64,000 nt of DNA from an uncultured Bacteroidota bacterium (GCA_903919075.1 CAIXGR010000050.1:27361-91360), one strand, 5' to 3'; positions 28,572-37,724 are shown, numbered from the stretch's first letter. Numbers and translations are program-made. Notes: generated by a model not told the origin, from the sequence alone.

Positions 28572-29237
28572 ATGGAGTATAATTCATCCAGAGACAAACT
28601 AATACTTAAAGAATATGGCCGCCATGTTCAGAAGATAGTTGAAGCCTGTTTGGCAATGAAAGACCGTGATAAAAGAAACGAGTTTTCGAAAGAATTGATA
28701 GAGTTGATGGGCCAACTAAACCCACACCTTCGGAACGTGGAAGATTTCAGACACAAACTGTGGGACCACCTTTTTATAATGAGCGATTATCAACTGGATG
28801 TTGATTCGCCTTATCCTATTAAGGGAAGAGCGGAGATTGAAAAGAAGCCTAAGCGTTTGCCTTATCCTCAATCCCGGATTAAATACAAGCACTATGGCAA
28901 AAATGTTGAAACGCTTGTAGCCAAAGCTATTAAAACCGAAGACCCGGACAAACAAGCGGGATTCACCCAGTGTATTGGTAACTTCATGAAACTGGTTTAC
29001 CAGAACTGGAGCCGCGAAAACGTAAATGATGAAACCGTAAAAAATGACCTGCGCCTGCTTTCGAAAGGTGCGTTGGTAGTATCTGATGAACAAGACATCA
29101 ACTCTCTCGCAAGAGCCAACAAAATGAAAAAACGCCCTGATGATACCCGTAGCAAAGGCGGTGGCGGCAAATTCCGTCACGGTGGCGGTGGCGGTGGCGG
29201 CATGAACCGAAATAAACACTTCAAAAAGAAGAGATAG
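28572..29237 (+). CDS. DUF4290 domain protein upstream of murA
   Basis: A 221-residue cytoplasmic protein of a Bacteroidota-specific family of unknown function. The start is taken at ATG 28572 because family members begin MEYN; a TTG nine bases upstream is in frame. The DUF4290 domain spans about residues 1-185, all helical, with LILKEYGRHVQKIVE near the N-terminus and KYKHYGKNVETLV near the middle suggesting two related halves. The final 38 residues are basic and Gly-rich (GGGGKFRHGGGG and a terminal FKKKR), like nucleic-acid-binding tails. The gene precedes murA by 155 bases, a conserved order as I recall. Confidence 0.85.
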   Translation: MEYNSSRDKLILKEYGRHVQKIVEACLAMKDRDKRNEFSKELIELMGQLNPHLRNVEDFRHKLWDHLFIMSDYQLDVDSPYPIKGRAEIEKKPKRLPYPQSRIKYKHYGKNVETLVAKAIKTEDPDKQAGFTQCIGNFMKLVYQNWSRENVNDETVKNDLRLLSKGALVVSDEQDINSLARANKMKKRPDDTRSKGGGGKFRHGGGGGGGMNRNKHFKKKR

Positions 29238-29392
29238 TTCTCTTCCAATAATTCATACTTTTTTTATTTCTATACAATTCACAATGGCTTGTTGTTAGCT
29301 TCATGGCCATTTCCTTTTTATCATCAGTCTGTTTACGGTATTTAGATTCGGGAAATTATATTCTATCATAATACCTAATCTTAAATACTGAA

Positions 29393-30697
29393 ATGAACGC
29401 ATTCGAAGTTACCGGTGGCAAAAAACTAAAAGGAGAAATAACACCTCAGGGCGCAAAAAACGAAGCATTGCAAATTCTTTGTGCAGTCCTGCTAACTCCC
29501 GAAAAAATGACTATCAGCAATATACCTGCCATACGCGATGTGTTGGCGCTGATAGATATTTTGAAAGACATGGGGGTTAAAATCGAAAAGCTTTCAGAAG
29601 ATACCTACACCTTCCAAGCCGATAATGTTGACCTTGAGTATCTGAAAACCGATACCTACAAAAAGAAAGGTGCTGCATTACGCGGTTCCATTATGGTAAT
29701 GGGCCCTTTGTTGACACGCTTTAAAAAAGGCTTTATGCCTAAACCCGGTGGAGATAAAATAGGCAGGCGCAGATTAGATACTCACTTTTTAGGGTTTGAG
29801 AAATTGGGGGCAAAATTCAACTTCGATTCGAATGATAGCTTTTATAGCGTTGAGGCAAGCCATCTGAAAGGCACTTACATATTACTTGATGAACCATCAG
29901 TAACCGGTACTGCCAATATTGTGATGACGGCAGCAATGGCAAAGGGAAAGACCAGCATTTACAATGCAGCTTGCGAACCATACTTGCAACAATTATGCAA
30001 TATGTTGAATAGGATGGGGGCAAAAATAACTGGCGTTGGCTCTAACCTTTTAGAAATAGAAGGTGTTGAATATTTAAAGGGAACCGAGCACAGGATGCTA
30101 CCTGATATGATAGAAATAGGCTCTTTCATAGGCTTGGCGGCTATGACACAAAGCGAATTGACGATTAAAAATTGCCGGTTAGATATGCTCGGTAATATTC
30201 TACCGGTATTCGAAAAACTTGGGATACAGATGGAATACCGGGGCGATGATATTTTTGTGCCGGCGCAAGAACGTTACCAAATACAACGTTTTATAGATGG
30301 CTCAATTCTTACCGTAGCCGATGGCCCCTGGCCCTTGTTTACACCCGATTTAATTTCAATTATTTTGGTAACCGCCACACAAGCACATGGCAGTGTTTTG
30401 GTTCACCAAAAAATGTTTGAGAGCCGTTTGTTCTTTGTAGATAAACTGATTGATATGGGCGCTCAAATTATATTGTGCGACCCTCACCGGGCTACGGTAA
30501 TAGGCATTAACCGCCAGCATAAACTAAAGGGCATTACTATGAGTTCGCCCGATATACGGGCCGGCGTAGCGCTACTAATAGCCGCTATGAGCGCTGAAGG
30601 TAAATCTACCATCAACAATATTGACCAAATTGACCGTGGTTACCAGCGAATTGATGAGCGGTTGAATGCTTTAGGGGCTTCAATTAAACGGGTTTAG
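29393..30697 (+). CDS. murA: UDP-N-acetylglucosamine 1-carboxyvinyltransferase
   Basis: A 434-residue enolpyruvyl transferase that commits UDP-GlcNAc to peptidoglycan synthesis using phosphoenolpyruvate. Lys22 in AKNEAL and the Arg in the RRRLDTH segment are conserved. The mobile-loop residue equivalent to E. coli Cys115 is Asp121 here (PGGDKIGRRRLDTH). Asp at this site keeps activity but prevents covalent capture by fosfomycin in Mycobacterium and Chlamydia MurA. It is also usual in Bacteroidota, I believe, so intrinsic fosfomycin insensitivity is expected. It follows the DUF4290 gene on the same strand. Confidence 0.97.
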   Translation: MNAFEVTGGKKLKGEITPQGAKNEALQILCAVLLTPEKMTISNIPAIRDVLALIDILKDMGVKIEKLSEDTYTFQADNVDLEYLKTDTYKKKGAALRGSIMVMGPLLTRFKKGFMPKPGGDKIGRRRLDTHFLGFEKLGAKFNFDSNDSFYSVEASHLKGTYILLDEPSVTGTANIVMTAAMAKGKTSIYNAACEPYLQQLCNMLNRMGAKITGVGSNLLEIEGVEYLKGTEHRMLPDMIEIGSFIGLAAMTQSELTIKNCRLDMLGNILPVFEKLGIQMEYRGDDIFVPAQERYQIQRFIDGSILTVADGPWPLFTPDLISIILVTATQAHGSVLVHQKMFESRLFFVDKLIDMGAQIILCDPHRATVIGINRQHKLKGITMSSPDIRAGVALLIAAMSAEGKSTINNIDQIDRGYQRIDERLNALGASIKRV

Positions 30698-30915
30698 AAT
30701 ACCGTTTTCAAACCTTCGGAGCCTCTTTTCAAACCTGACATTTACCTGCCAAATTTTCATAATTGGGGTTTAACTGCCCATAAGTCCATCTATTACGTGT
30801 GTACTTGGTCAATTTGGCGATTTTTTACATTGAGGCAGGAAATTTGAGATATTTGCAGGCTTTTTGCTGTGCTAAGCCAGTGGATATATTCGTTAAATAA
30901 AAAATTGCCTAAAAA

Positions 30916-31593
30916 ATGGAAAACAATAAAGAAAATACCGACAAAGAAAACTTGAAAGACAAGGCAGAAAACCTGAAGAATAGCGCGGAGGAATTTGCGA
31001 AAGAAGCAAGAGAAAAAGCTGAAACTTTTACCGGCAAAACAATGGATGCTGCTGAAAAGTTGCTTAACGATCTTTTAGGCAAGAAAACAGAATCAGCGGA
31101 AAACGAAGAAGAAACCACCGACCCACGCGATATTGAAATAAGTGAATTGAAAACTGAGTTGAACGAATTGCGCGATAAATACGTACGCCTTTATGCTGAC
31201 TTCGATAACTTTAAAAAGCGTACAGCTAAAGAGAAATTGGAGTTGATTCAAACAGCTGGAAAGGATGTAATAAAAGATTTACTGCCGGTTATGGATGACT
31301 TTGAGCGTGCATTAAAAGCGATTGAAAACAAACCTGAATTAAGCGCAGCCCAAGAAGGCATGCAACTTATTTATAATAAATTGTCGGGCAATTTATCGGC
31401 AAAAGGATTGAAGCCTTTAGAATCGATAGGTAAAGATTTTGATGTGGAATTGCATGAAGCGATTACTGAAATTCCGGCACCCACACCGGAGCTTGCAGGA
31501 AAGGTTGTTGATGAAGTAGAGAAGGGATATTATTTGAATGGCAAACTGATTCGGTTTGCAAAGGTGATTGTTGGAAAAATGCCATCGGCTTAA
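30916..31593 (+). CDS. grpE: Nucleotide exchange factor GrpE
   Basis: A 225-residue co-chaperone that releases ADP from DnaK. The first 70 residues are a charged, Lys/Glu/Ala-rich extension. A long coiled coil follows at about 75-125 (ELKTELNELRDKYVRLYADFDNFKKR). The beta-domain carries the family motif near the end (GKVVDEVEKGYYLNGKLIRFAKVIVG). dnaJ follows 59 bases downstream on the same strand, the usual Bacteroidota order. No CIRCE element was seen in the 218-base upstream gap, which holds only a repeated TTTTCAAACCT and AT-rich sequence. Confidence 0.97.
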   Translation: MENNKENTDKENLKDKAENLKNSAEEFAKEAREKAETFTGKTMDAAEKLLNDLLGKKTESAENEEETTDPRDIEISELKTELNELRDKYVRLYADFDNFKKRTAKEKLELIQTAGKDVIKDLLPVMDDFERALKAIENKPELSAAQEGMQLIYNKLSGNLSAKGLKPLESIGKDFDVELHEAITEIPAPTPELAGKVVDEVEKGYYLNGKLIRFAKVIVGKMPSA

Positions 31594-31652
31594 AACAGAA
31601 CAAAAGATTTATAACAGTATAAAATTAAATCCCGTTAGTAGGGATTCGGCAC

Positions 31653-32834
31653 ATGGCAAAAAGAGATTTTTACGAAATATTAGAGGTTCCGAAAACGGCT
31701 ACCAAGGAAGAAATTAAAAAAGCTTACCGCAAAGTGGCGTTAAAATTCCATCCGGACCGTAACCAGGGCGATAAAGCGGCTGAAGAAAAATTTAAAGAAG
31801 CTGCCGAAGCTTACGAAGTATTAAGCGACCCTGAGAAAAAACAGAAGTATGACCAATTTGGACACGCCGGTGTAAACGGTGGTGGTTACGGCGGTGGCGG
31901 TTACCAGAACGCCAACGTAGAAGACATCTTCCGCAATTTTGGAGATATTTTTGGTGGTGGCGGCGGTGGTGGTGGTTTCGACCCTTTTGAATCGTTTTTT
32001 GGTGGTGGTGGAACAAGACAATCTCGCGCGCAAGGCAAGCGTGGAAGTAATCTTCGTATTAAAGTAAAATTGAATTTACAGGAAGTTGCAAACGGCGCAC
32101 ATAAAAGCATTAAAGTAAAAAAGCATATTGTTTGTAATACTTGCCATGGCAGCGGCGCTAAAGATGCAAGCTCGGTGGGAAAATGTACAGTGTGCGGCGG
32201 GCAGGGTGCAGTAAGAAAGATGACCAATACTATTTTGGGCCAAATGCAAACCACAACCACCTGCTATGCATGCAACGGAAGTGGCAAGCAGATTACTAAA
32301 AAATGTGCTACCTGTAACGGCCTTGGAGTTACCTATGGCGAAGAAACTTTGAATATTGAGATACCCGCAGGCGTACAAGACGGTATGCAGCTATCAATGA
32401 GCGGCAAAGGTAATGCCGGTGAACAAGGTGGCCCGGCTGGCGACTTGATTATACAAATAGAAGTTGAGCAAAACCCGGATTTAGAAATTGATGGCCAGAA
32501 TGTAATTTACAATCTGCATATCAGTTTTGTTGATGCCGTATTTGGAACAACTGTTGAAGTGCCTACCATTGAAGGCAAAGCGAAATTTAAAATACCAGCC
32601 GGCACCCAGCCCGGAAAGGTTTTCAGGTTAAGTGGAAAGGGCCTTCCCGCTGTAAATAGTTATGGACGGGGCGATCAGCTAATACTTTTACAGGTTTATA
32701 CTCCTACAGAGGTAAGCGCAGAAGAAAAAAAGATGCTTGAAAAACTTCGTGAATCACCAAACTTTAAGCCTAAGCCGGGTTCAAAATCAGAGAAAAGTTT
32801 TTTTGACCGGATGAGGGATATGTTTGAGGAGTAA
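31653..32834 (+). CDS. dnaJ: Chaperone DnaJ
   Basis: A 393-residue type I Hsp40. The J domain is at residues 1-70 with the HPD tripeptide in KFHPDRN. It is followed by a Gly/Phe region unusually rich in Gly runs. Four CXXCXGXG zinc motifs come next: CNTCHGSG, CTVCGGQG, CYACNGSG and CATCNGLG. The C-terminal substrate-binding domains and the dimerisation tail are complete. It stimulates DnaK ATPase activity and delivers substrates. dnaK is not in the window. It is probably co-transcribed with grpE. Confidence 0.97.
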   Translation: MAKRDFYEILEVPKTATKEEIKKAYRKVALKFHPDRNQGDKAAEEKFKEAAEAYEVLSDPEKKQKYDQFGHAGVNGGGYGGGGYQNANVEDIFRNFGDIFGGGGGGGGFDPFESFFGGGGTRQSRAQGKRGSNLRIKVKLNLQEVANGAHKSIKVKKHIVCNTCHGSGAKDASSVGKCTVCGGQGAVRKMTNTILGQMQTTTTCYACNGSGKQITKKCATCNGLGVTYGEETLNIEIPAGVQDGMQLSMSGKGNAGEQGGPAGDLIIQIEVEQNPDLEIDGQNVIYNLHISFVDAVFGTTVEVPTIEGKAKFKIPAGTQPGKVFRLSGKGLPAVNSYGRGDQLILLQVYTPTEVSAEEKKMLEKLRESPNFKPKPGSKSEKSFFDRMRDMFEE

Positions 32835-33015
32835 ATCGGCTTATTCGAATCATCCCAACGTTTTTACAAATAGTACTTGTCAGCAGTAATACCCTCATCA
32901 TTTCATGTTTCCCTGCATTTTGCCTACTTTAGTAGCCTAACTTGAAAAAGGTGTTTAAAGAACAAACCACCGGAAATAGGGTTATTCCTACATTAGTAAA
33001 AGCTAATTACAGGCA

Positions 33016-33627
33016 TTGCCAAAAACAGAAACATATAAAGGTCTTAGCGACGAAGAGTTGGTGCACCGTTACCGAAACTCGTACGACCCCATATATATTG
33101 GCGAATTATACTACCGGTACACCCACTTAGTTTTTGGTGTTTGCATGAAATATTTGAAAGATGAAATGGCTGCTGAGGATGCCACCATGCAAATTTTTGA
33201 AAAGCTTATCTCCGAACTTAAAAAACACCACATTACTTCGTTTAAACCCTGGCTGCATACAGTAGTAAAAAACTATTGTATGATGTTATTTAGAAAGGAT
33301 ACGGTTGAGGGGAAAAGAAAAGCGGAAATGAAATTTGTTATTGGCACCGGTATGGAAAACCCGGAGGAAAACCATCTACAAGATGCCCAAGACAAGGAAT
33401 TTATATTACTGCATTTGAAAGATGGCATGGATGCGCTTAAAGAAGAGCAGCGCGAGTGCATTGAATTGTTTTATTTGAAAAACATTCCGTATTCGGAAAT
33501 TTCGACGATAACGGGATTTACTATGAATGAAGTGAAAAGCAATATTCAAAACGGAAAAAGGAATTTAAAAAAATATATTACCGCAAAAAATGAGCAGTCC
33601 GAAAAAGGAAGCAATGAAGCTCTCTGA
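33016..33627 (+). CDS. ECF-type RNA polymerase sigma factor
   Basis: A 203-residue sigma-70 family protein with region 2 (about 20-90, including the EDATMQIFEKL helix) and region 4 (about 140-190, with LKEEQRECIELFYLKNIPYSEIS and an HTH). An in-frame TAA 12 bases upstream and the absence of any early ATG leave TTG at 33016 as the only start that keeps region 2 whole. It overlaps the next gene by 38 bases, so sigma factor and putative anti-sigma are translationally linked. It directs RNA polymerase to a small stress or envelope regulon that cannot be deduced here. Confidence 0.9.
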   Translation: MPKTETYKGLSDEELVHRYRNSYDPIYIGELYYRYTHLVFGVCMKYLKDEMAAEDATMQIFEKLISELKKHHITSFKPWLHTVVKNYCMMLFRKDTVEGKRKAEMKFVIGTGMENPEENHLQDAQDKEFILLHLKDGMDALKEEQRECIELFYLKNIPYSEISTITGFTMNEVKSNIQNGKRNLKKYITAKNEQSEKGSNEAL

Positions 33628-34810
33628 GCAAGGTTTAATTACCGGTGAGGCCCTTTTGGCTTATCTGAAAAATGAACTTAGCCCTGAAGAGAAACAGGAG
33701 GTTGAAACCCTTCTGCATGATGATCCTTTTGCCCAGGATGCACTGGAAGGCTTGCGCACTTCGCAAAGCAAGGAAAGGGTTGGCGGCTCAATTGTTTCAT
33801 TGCATAAAAAAATACGCGAACGGGTAGGATTAAAAGACAAGAAGGGTTTTAGTATTCACTGGACTAACTATGCCTGGGCGGCGGTGGTTTTAGGCTTGCT
33901 AATGGGTATTGGGTTTATGATGATTAATTATTTGGGCAAAAAAGACGAGCACATAGCGGTGAATGATAAATCGAAAGAACAAACTATAACCAGTGCCCCA
34001 CAAAAAGCAGAGGAAGCAACACCACCAAAAATTGCTGCAGATACAGCAGCTATTAATTCGGCAATGGCGGCGAGCGATACTGTTAGCCCATCTGCACCTA
34101 CCGGTAGTATAACATCAACATTAAGTGATGCAGACAAAAAAGGTAAAGACCAAACTATAGCTGTTAGTGGTGCATCAGGGGCTTCGGGATATAACTATAG
34201 CCTTAAACCAACAGGGGTTTCTGGTGCAACCGGTAATGCCGGTCAGATAAAAAATAAGCTTGACGAGCAGACAACAAAAAATATACAGGCTTCAACTTCG
34301 GCGGGTAATGCCAATAGTAAAGTTGCCCAGCCTTCGGGAAATGCCGGGATATCGGTAAACACTACCGGTGCACCAGCTAATAATTCATCTAATCTAGACG
34401 TTAGCTTTAATAAAAATGCTGCACCATCGCCGGCAGCTGAAAAAAAAGAATCGGACGAAGATAAGGCGAACGTGAGCGATGCTATGAAGAACTTTTATGC
34501 CGGCGATTACAAAAAAGCGGCAGGGCAGTTTGATAAAATTTTAAAACGCGAACCGGATAATGCCGATGCACTTTATTTTGGTGGCATTAGCGATTACATT
34601 GATGGGAGAACCGATAAAAGCGAAAAGAATTTTGACAAAATATTGAAGAAGGGAAGTCTTTTTGTGGAAGGCGCGAAATGGTATAAAGCAAATATTTTAC
34701 TGAAGAAAGGTGATATTGAACATGGTAAAAACTTATTACAGGAACTTTCAAATTCAAACGGTTCATATAAAGAACGCGCTACGAAAAAGTTGGCGGAGAT
34801 GACGCATTAA
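33590..34810 (+). CDS. Putative transmembrane anti-sigma protein with TPR-like C-terminus
   Basis: A 406-residue single-pass membrane protein that overlaps the sigma gene. Residues 1-85 resemble the cytoplasmic N-terminal part of anti-sigma factors (AYLKNELSPEEKQEVETLL). A transmembrane helix lies at about 93-113. Then comes a low-complexity Ala/Gly/Ser/Thr/Asn-rich region of about 170 residues with repeated GASGA/GATGNAG motifs. A C-terminal tetratricopeptide-like region follows from about 295, with FYAGDYKKAAGQFDKIL and a second copy DKSEKNFDKILKKG. A start at 33614 (Met9) is possible. Its role as anti-sigma is inferred from position and topology. Confidence 0.75.
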   Translation: MSSPKKEAMKLSEQGLITGEALLAYLKNELSPEEKQEVETLLHDDPFAQDALEGLRTSQSKERVGGSIVSLHKKIRERVGLKDKKGFSIHWTNYAWAAVVLGLLMGIGFMMINYLGKKDEHIAVNDKSKEQTITSAPQKAEEATPPKIAADTAAINSAMAASDTVSPSAPTGSITSTLSDADKKGKDQTIAVSGASGASGYNYSLKPTGVSGATGNAGQIKNKLDEQTTKNIQASTSAGNANSKVAQPSGNAGISVNTTGAPANNSSNLDVSFNKNAAPSPAAEKKESDEDKANVSDAMKNFYAGDYKKAAGQFDKILKREPDNADALYFGGISDYIDGRTDKSEKNFDKILKKGSLFVEGAKWYKANILLKKGDIEHGKNLLQELSNSNGSYKERATKKLAEMTH

Positions 34811-34836
34811 AATCTATTGTCCTTCCAATAAGCTTA

Positions 34837-36195
34837 TTACAACTCACTAAACTCAATGTGTTTTAATTTATACCGGAACCTGGCATACATTAAAACTGCT
34901 GCTATGCTTAAACCCACTACAAAACCAACCCACACACCATTAACACCCATTTTAAAATTAAAGGCCAGTATATAACACAGCGGCACCATTATTAACCAAT
35001 ATGAAGTAAAAGCGATAATAGAAGGAATGCGCACATCCTGCATGCCGCGTAATATACCGGAACCGGCAACCTGGAAACCATCGCTTAGCTGAAAAATTGC
35101 GGCAAGTATAATTAAAGAAGAGGCTATTGATATCACTTCTTTATCGCCGGTATACATTTGTGGCAATAAATTGCTAAAAAGAAAAAATATAATGGCAAAA
35201 ATAAACTGACTGCAAAACGTAAGCAGGTAAATTGAATTACCGGTTACCCGAAGGCTGGCATTATCTTTAGAACCGAAAGCATAACCACTCATAATTGTTC
35301 CCGCAGCTGCTATGCCCGACACCATCATAAAAGTAATAGAGGCCAGGCTAATTGCTACCTGATATGCAGCAAGGCTGCTTTCGCTTATCCAGCCACACAT
35401 AATTTGCCCGGCGCTAAATGCAGCTACCTCAAAAAACATTTGTAACCCTGAAGGGATGCCGATAATTAGTATTTGCTTAACGTAACTTTTTTCACTAACC
35501 GCAGAAAAACGAAATTCTTTAATCAGCGCTTTTATTTTTGCGTCGCGTATTATATATACCGCAAGCATAATGCACATCAGCGCTCTTGATGTACCGGTGG
35601 CAATAGCCGCGCCTTCAATACCTAATGCGGGGCAACCTAATTTGCCGTATATTAAAATCCAGTTTAAAAGAACATTACACACAACCCCTATCAATGTAAT
35701 TACCATCGAAACTTTTGTTCTTCCCTGCCCATCCATAAATTGTTTGCCTACGGTAAAAAACATAAGCGCGGGTGTAGAGTAGTTGAGTATGGTTAAAAAC
35801 CGTTGCGATAAATCTGTAATGTGAGCGCTTTCTTTAAACAAAGAAAAGTGCTGAGTAACAACTACCATAATACAATAGAAAAAAACTGACAGGGCCAGCG
35901 CTACTTTTAATGCTGAGCGCATAACACCAATAGCTTTCCATCCATGCCGTTCACCTAAGGCTTCGGAAACCAAGGGGGAAACGGCAAATAAAACACCCAT
36001 GCCTAAAAGATTAAACAGAAAGTAAACCGAGTTTGACACCCCGCTTGCAGCCATATATACCGATCCCAGCCCACCTACCTGCACGGTATCAAAAAAGCCC
36101 ATAAGTACCAAACCCAGTTGGCCTATTACAATAGGCGCAGCCAGCTTAAGTGCTTCTTTTATTTTTTGGCGATATGTTTCACTAATCAATGGCAT
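34837..36195 (-). CDS. MATE family efflux transporter
   Basis: A 452-residue inner-membrane exporter with 12 hydrophobic helices in two similar halves. The first half begins IKEALKLAAPIVIGQLG and includes GFFDTVQVGGLGS. The second begins VKQILIIGIPSGLQMFFE. These are MATE signatures for Na+ or H+ driven export of cationic drugs or metabolites. The start at 36195 (MPLISET) is preferred over an upstream ATG at 36231, because the leading 12 residues are atypical. It is transcribed toward the anti-sigma gene, with which it is convergent. Confidence 0.93.
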   Translation of the reverse strand: MPLISETYRQKIKEALKLAAPIVIGQLGLVLMGFFDTVQVGGLGSVYMAASGVSNSVYFLFNLLGMGVLFAVSPLVSEALGERHGWKAIGVMRSALKVALALSVFFYCIMVVVTQHFSLFKESAHITDLSQRFLTILNYSTPALMFFTVGKQFMDGQGRTKVSMVITLIGVVCNVLLNWILIYGKLGCPALGIEGAAIATGTSRALMCIMLAVYIIRDAKIKALIKEFRFSAVSEKSYVKQILIIGIPSGLQMFFEVAAFSAGQIMCGWISESSLAAYQVAISLASITFMMVSGIAAAGTIMSGYAFGSKDNASLRVTGNSIYLLTFCSQFIFAIIFFLFSNLLPQMYTGDKEVISIASSLIILAAIFQLSDGFQVAGSGILRGMQDVRIPSIIAFTSYWLIMVPLCYILAFNFKMGVNGVWVGFVVGLSIAAVLMYARFRYKLKHIEFSEL

Positions 36196-36240
36196 GATTA
36201 CATTTCTATTTATCCTTTCCCCTCCAAACAAATATTAAAT

Positions 36241-36276
36241 AAAAAACCCTGTCAGTTTTTACCGGCAGGGTTCAAT
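36241..36276 (-). terminator. Rho-independent terminator after rpmF
   Basis: Read on the minus strand, AACCCTGCC pairs with GACAGGGTT around a short A-rich loop (stem 36245-36272, one G-T wobble). It is followed by a run of six T. It lies 31 bases beyond the rpmF stop. Confidence 0.8.
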
Positions 36277-36302
36277 AAATTTTGTATTTGAAATTTACTG
36301 GG

Positions 36303-36491
36303 TTATTTCTGTGTTTTATCAATAACCACCTTTCCGCGGTACATTAATTTGTCTTCGCTCCAATGTGCCCTGTGCATTAAATGCGCTTCGCCGGTAGTTT
36401 GATCTACGCCGGTAGTAGGTGCAAATGCTTTGTAATGGGTCCTTCTTTTGTCTCTTCTTTGTTTGGAGATTCTATGTTTAGGATGTGGCAT
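36303..36491 (-). CDS. rpmF: 50S ribosomal protein L32
   Basis: A 62-residue ribosomal protein of the large subunit. The N-terminus [21 protein letters not shown] is the L32 signature. The protein lacks the four-Cys zinc site of some L32 forms, so it is a zinc-independent (C-minus) variant. It follows yceD by 40 bases, the order widely conserved in bacteria, and a terminator follows. It is strongly expressed in most species. Confidence 0.97.
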   Translation of the reverse strand: MPHPKHRISKQRRDKRRTHYKAFAPTTGVDQTTGEAHLMHRAHWSEDKLMYRGKVVIDKTQK

Positions 36492-36531
36492 GACTTTATT
36501 TTTTTATGGTTACTTTATTTTTTTCTATTTA

Positions 36532-37071
36532 CTATTTCTTCAAATTTTTTAAAGCCGCCCAACGGGGATCAACTTCATCTTGTTTCTTTTCACTTGCTAC
36601 AGCATTCGCATTTGCAATGTGCTTCAATACTTCTTTATTACACTGCGGTTCTTCGCCCGGCTTTTCGCAACCCAGCTTTTGCATGGGCAAACAAAGATTA
36701 ATGTATTCGTATATTAATTGCGAAACATCAATTATGGTTTCATCGCGGCCTATATATATCACTTCGTCTTCATCGCTTATTTTCGAAGGATCTTCTGTAA
36801 GTTTTATATAACAGGTATAATCGCCAAATATTTCTTTGTTGAATGGTTCAAGGCACCTGTCGCATTCGGTTTTTACCGAACCATCAATAAAAAAATTTAA
36901 TGTAAAGAACGTCTCCCTTTTTTCAAATTCAAGCCTTACATGAACTTTGCAGTCCTGCACCAGCGAGTCTTCAAAATGGCTGAAAAATTTGCCGTCAATA
37001 TCATAATTGAATTTGTGAATTCCCAGCTTTAAGCCTATAAACGGAATTTCAAATTCTCTTAACCCTTTCAC
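36532..37071 (-). CDS. YceD/DUF177 family protein (rRNA accumulation factor)
   Basis: A 179-residue protein of the YceD/DUF177 family, needed for normal 23S rRNA accumulation in E. coli and plants. The conserved ECDRCLEPF motif is at about 80-88, and a second Cys pair (LGCEKPGEEPQC) lies near the C-terminus, so metal binding is possible. It stands directly upstream of rpmF, which is the classic context. A promoter-like site lies 80 bases before the ATG. Confidence 0.9.
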   Translation of the reverse strand: MKGLREFEIPFIGLKLGIHKFNYDIDGKFFSHFEDSLVQDCKVHVRLEFEKRETFFTLNFFIDGSVKTECDRCLEPFNKEIFGDYTCYIKLTEDPSKISDEDEVIYIGRDETIIDVSQLIYEYINLCLPMQKLGCEKPGEEPQCNKEVLKHIANANAVASEKKQDEVDPRWAALKNLKK

Positions 37072-37155
37072 AATTCCACTATTTAATGATCGCTAAAGCT
37101 TGATTCCCAACACTTTCAAACAACAAAAACAACTAAGCCTTAGCTAAAAGGACGG

Positions 37156-37187
37156 CAAATATAGGTAAATACAGCTAAATTACCAAT
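37156..37187 (-). promoter_or_regulatory. Candidate promoter of yceD-rpmF
   Basis: On the minus strand ATTG (37187-37184), a 20-base spacer and TATATTTG (37163-37156) match the Bacteroidota consensus, with a perfect TAnnTTTG box. Transcription would begin near 37150. Confidence 0.5.
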
Positions 37188-37240
37188 TGGAACAAAGCAA
37201 AATACAGCAGGAAAGAAAAATGATTAGTTAAAATGAACTA

Positions 37241-37651
37241 TTAGTTCTGCTTTACTGAGGGTAAGAGAAGGGGCGGGTAGGCACGTTCGGTACCATCTTT
37301 TGCTACTACCTTAAGCCTATACAAAACAGGCGATGCCCCTGGGTAGGGATAATTATCCTTTTTTACCAAATGGCGTTGATTCTTAATTACTTCGGCAAAA
37401 TCAATGTATTTACATTGGGTGTAAGATTGATCAATATCCGACCTTCTTTCTACAGCCACATAATCAAAAACAAAAGTAGGGGCAAAAGAAAGAGAAATAA
37501 AGATTTCGCCCTTTTCGCGGCTTACTTTCATGGTAAAGCTACTATCGGCCGGGGTTAGTGTGTTGCTTTGTTGTGAGAATACAGGCAGCATACCCAATAA
37601 TAAAAAACCAACAATAATATATGACTTGCGTATTAATTTCAGGAAAATCAT
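37241..37651 (-). CDS. Exported hypothetical protein
   Basis: A 136-residue protein of unknown function. The start at 37651 gives a good signal peptide (MIFLKLIRKS then a hydrophobic core, ending VFSQQ). An upstream ATG at 37684 adds 11 residues that do not look like a signal. The mature part of about 108 residues contains alternating strand segments (SFTMKVSREKGEIFISLSF and a YRLKVVAKDGTERAYPPL strand). It looks like a small Ig/fibronectin-type domain of the kind that ends in 'Y.L.v.d.dG'. It is divergent from an alpha/beta hydrolase gene. No partner can be inferred. Confidence 0.7.
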   Translation of the reverse strand: MIFLKLIRKSYIIVGFLLLGMLPVFSQQSNTLTPADSSFTMKVSREKGEIFISLSFAPTFVFDYVAVERRSDIDQSYTQCKYIDFAEVIKNQRHLVKKDNYPYPGASPVLYRLKVVAKDGTERAYPPLLLPSVKQN

Positions 37652-37724
37652 AAAATTTTGATTGTTACTATATATTTTAATCATACCCTATAAGATAGCA
37701 AATAACGGGCCTTATATTTGACCC

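Noticed and set aside
30698..30915. CIRCE operator before grpE.
   Set aside because: No TTAGCACTC-type inverted repeat is present; only a TTTTCAAACCT direct repeat and AT-rich sequence were seen.
32942..33130. A 62-codon ORF in another frame over the first ECF sigma gene.
   Set aside because: It overlaps the sigma gene, has a TTG start and no family likeness.
37713..37724. TATATTTG box four bases before the alpha/beta hydrolase ATG, suggesting a leaderless mRNA.
   Set aside because: There is no -33 box at the right distance, so it is too weak to call.
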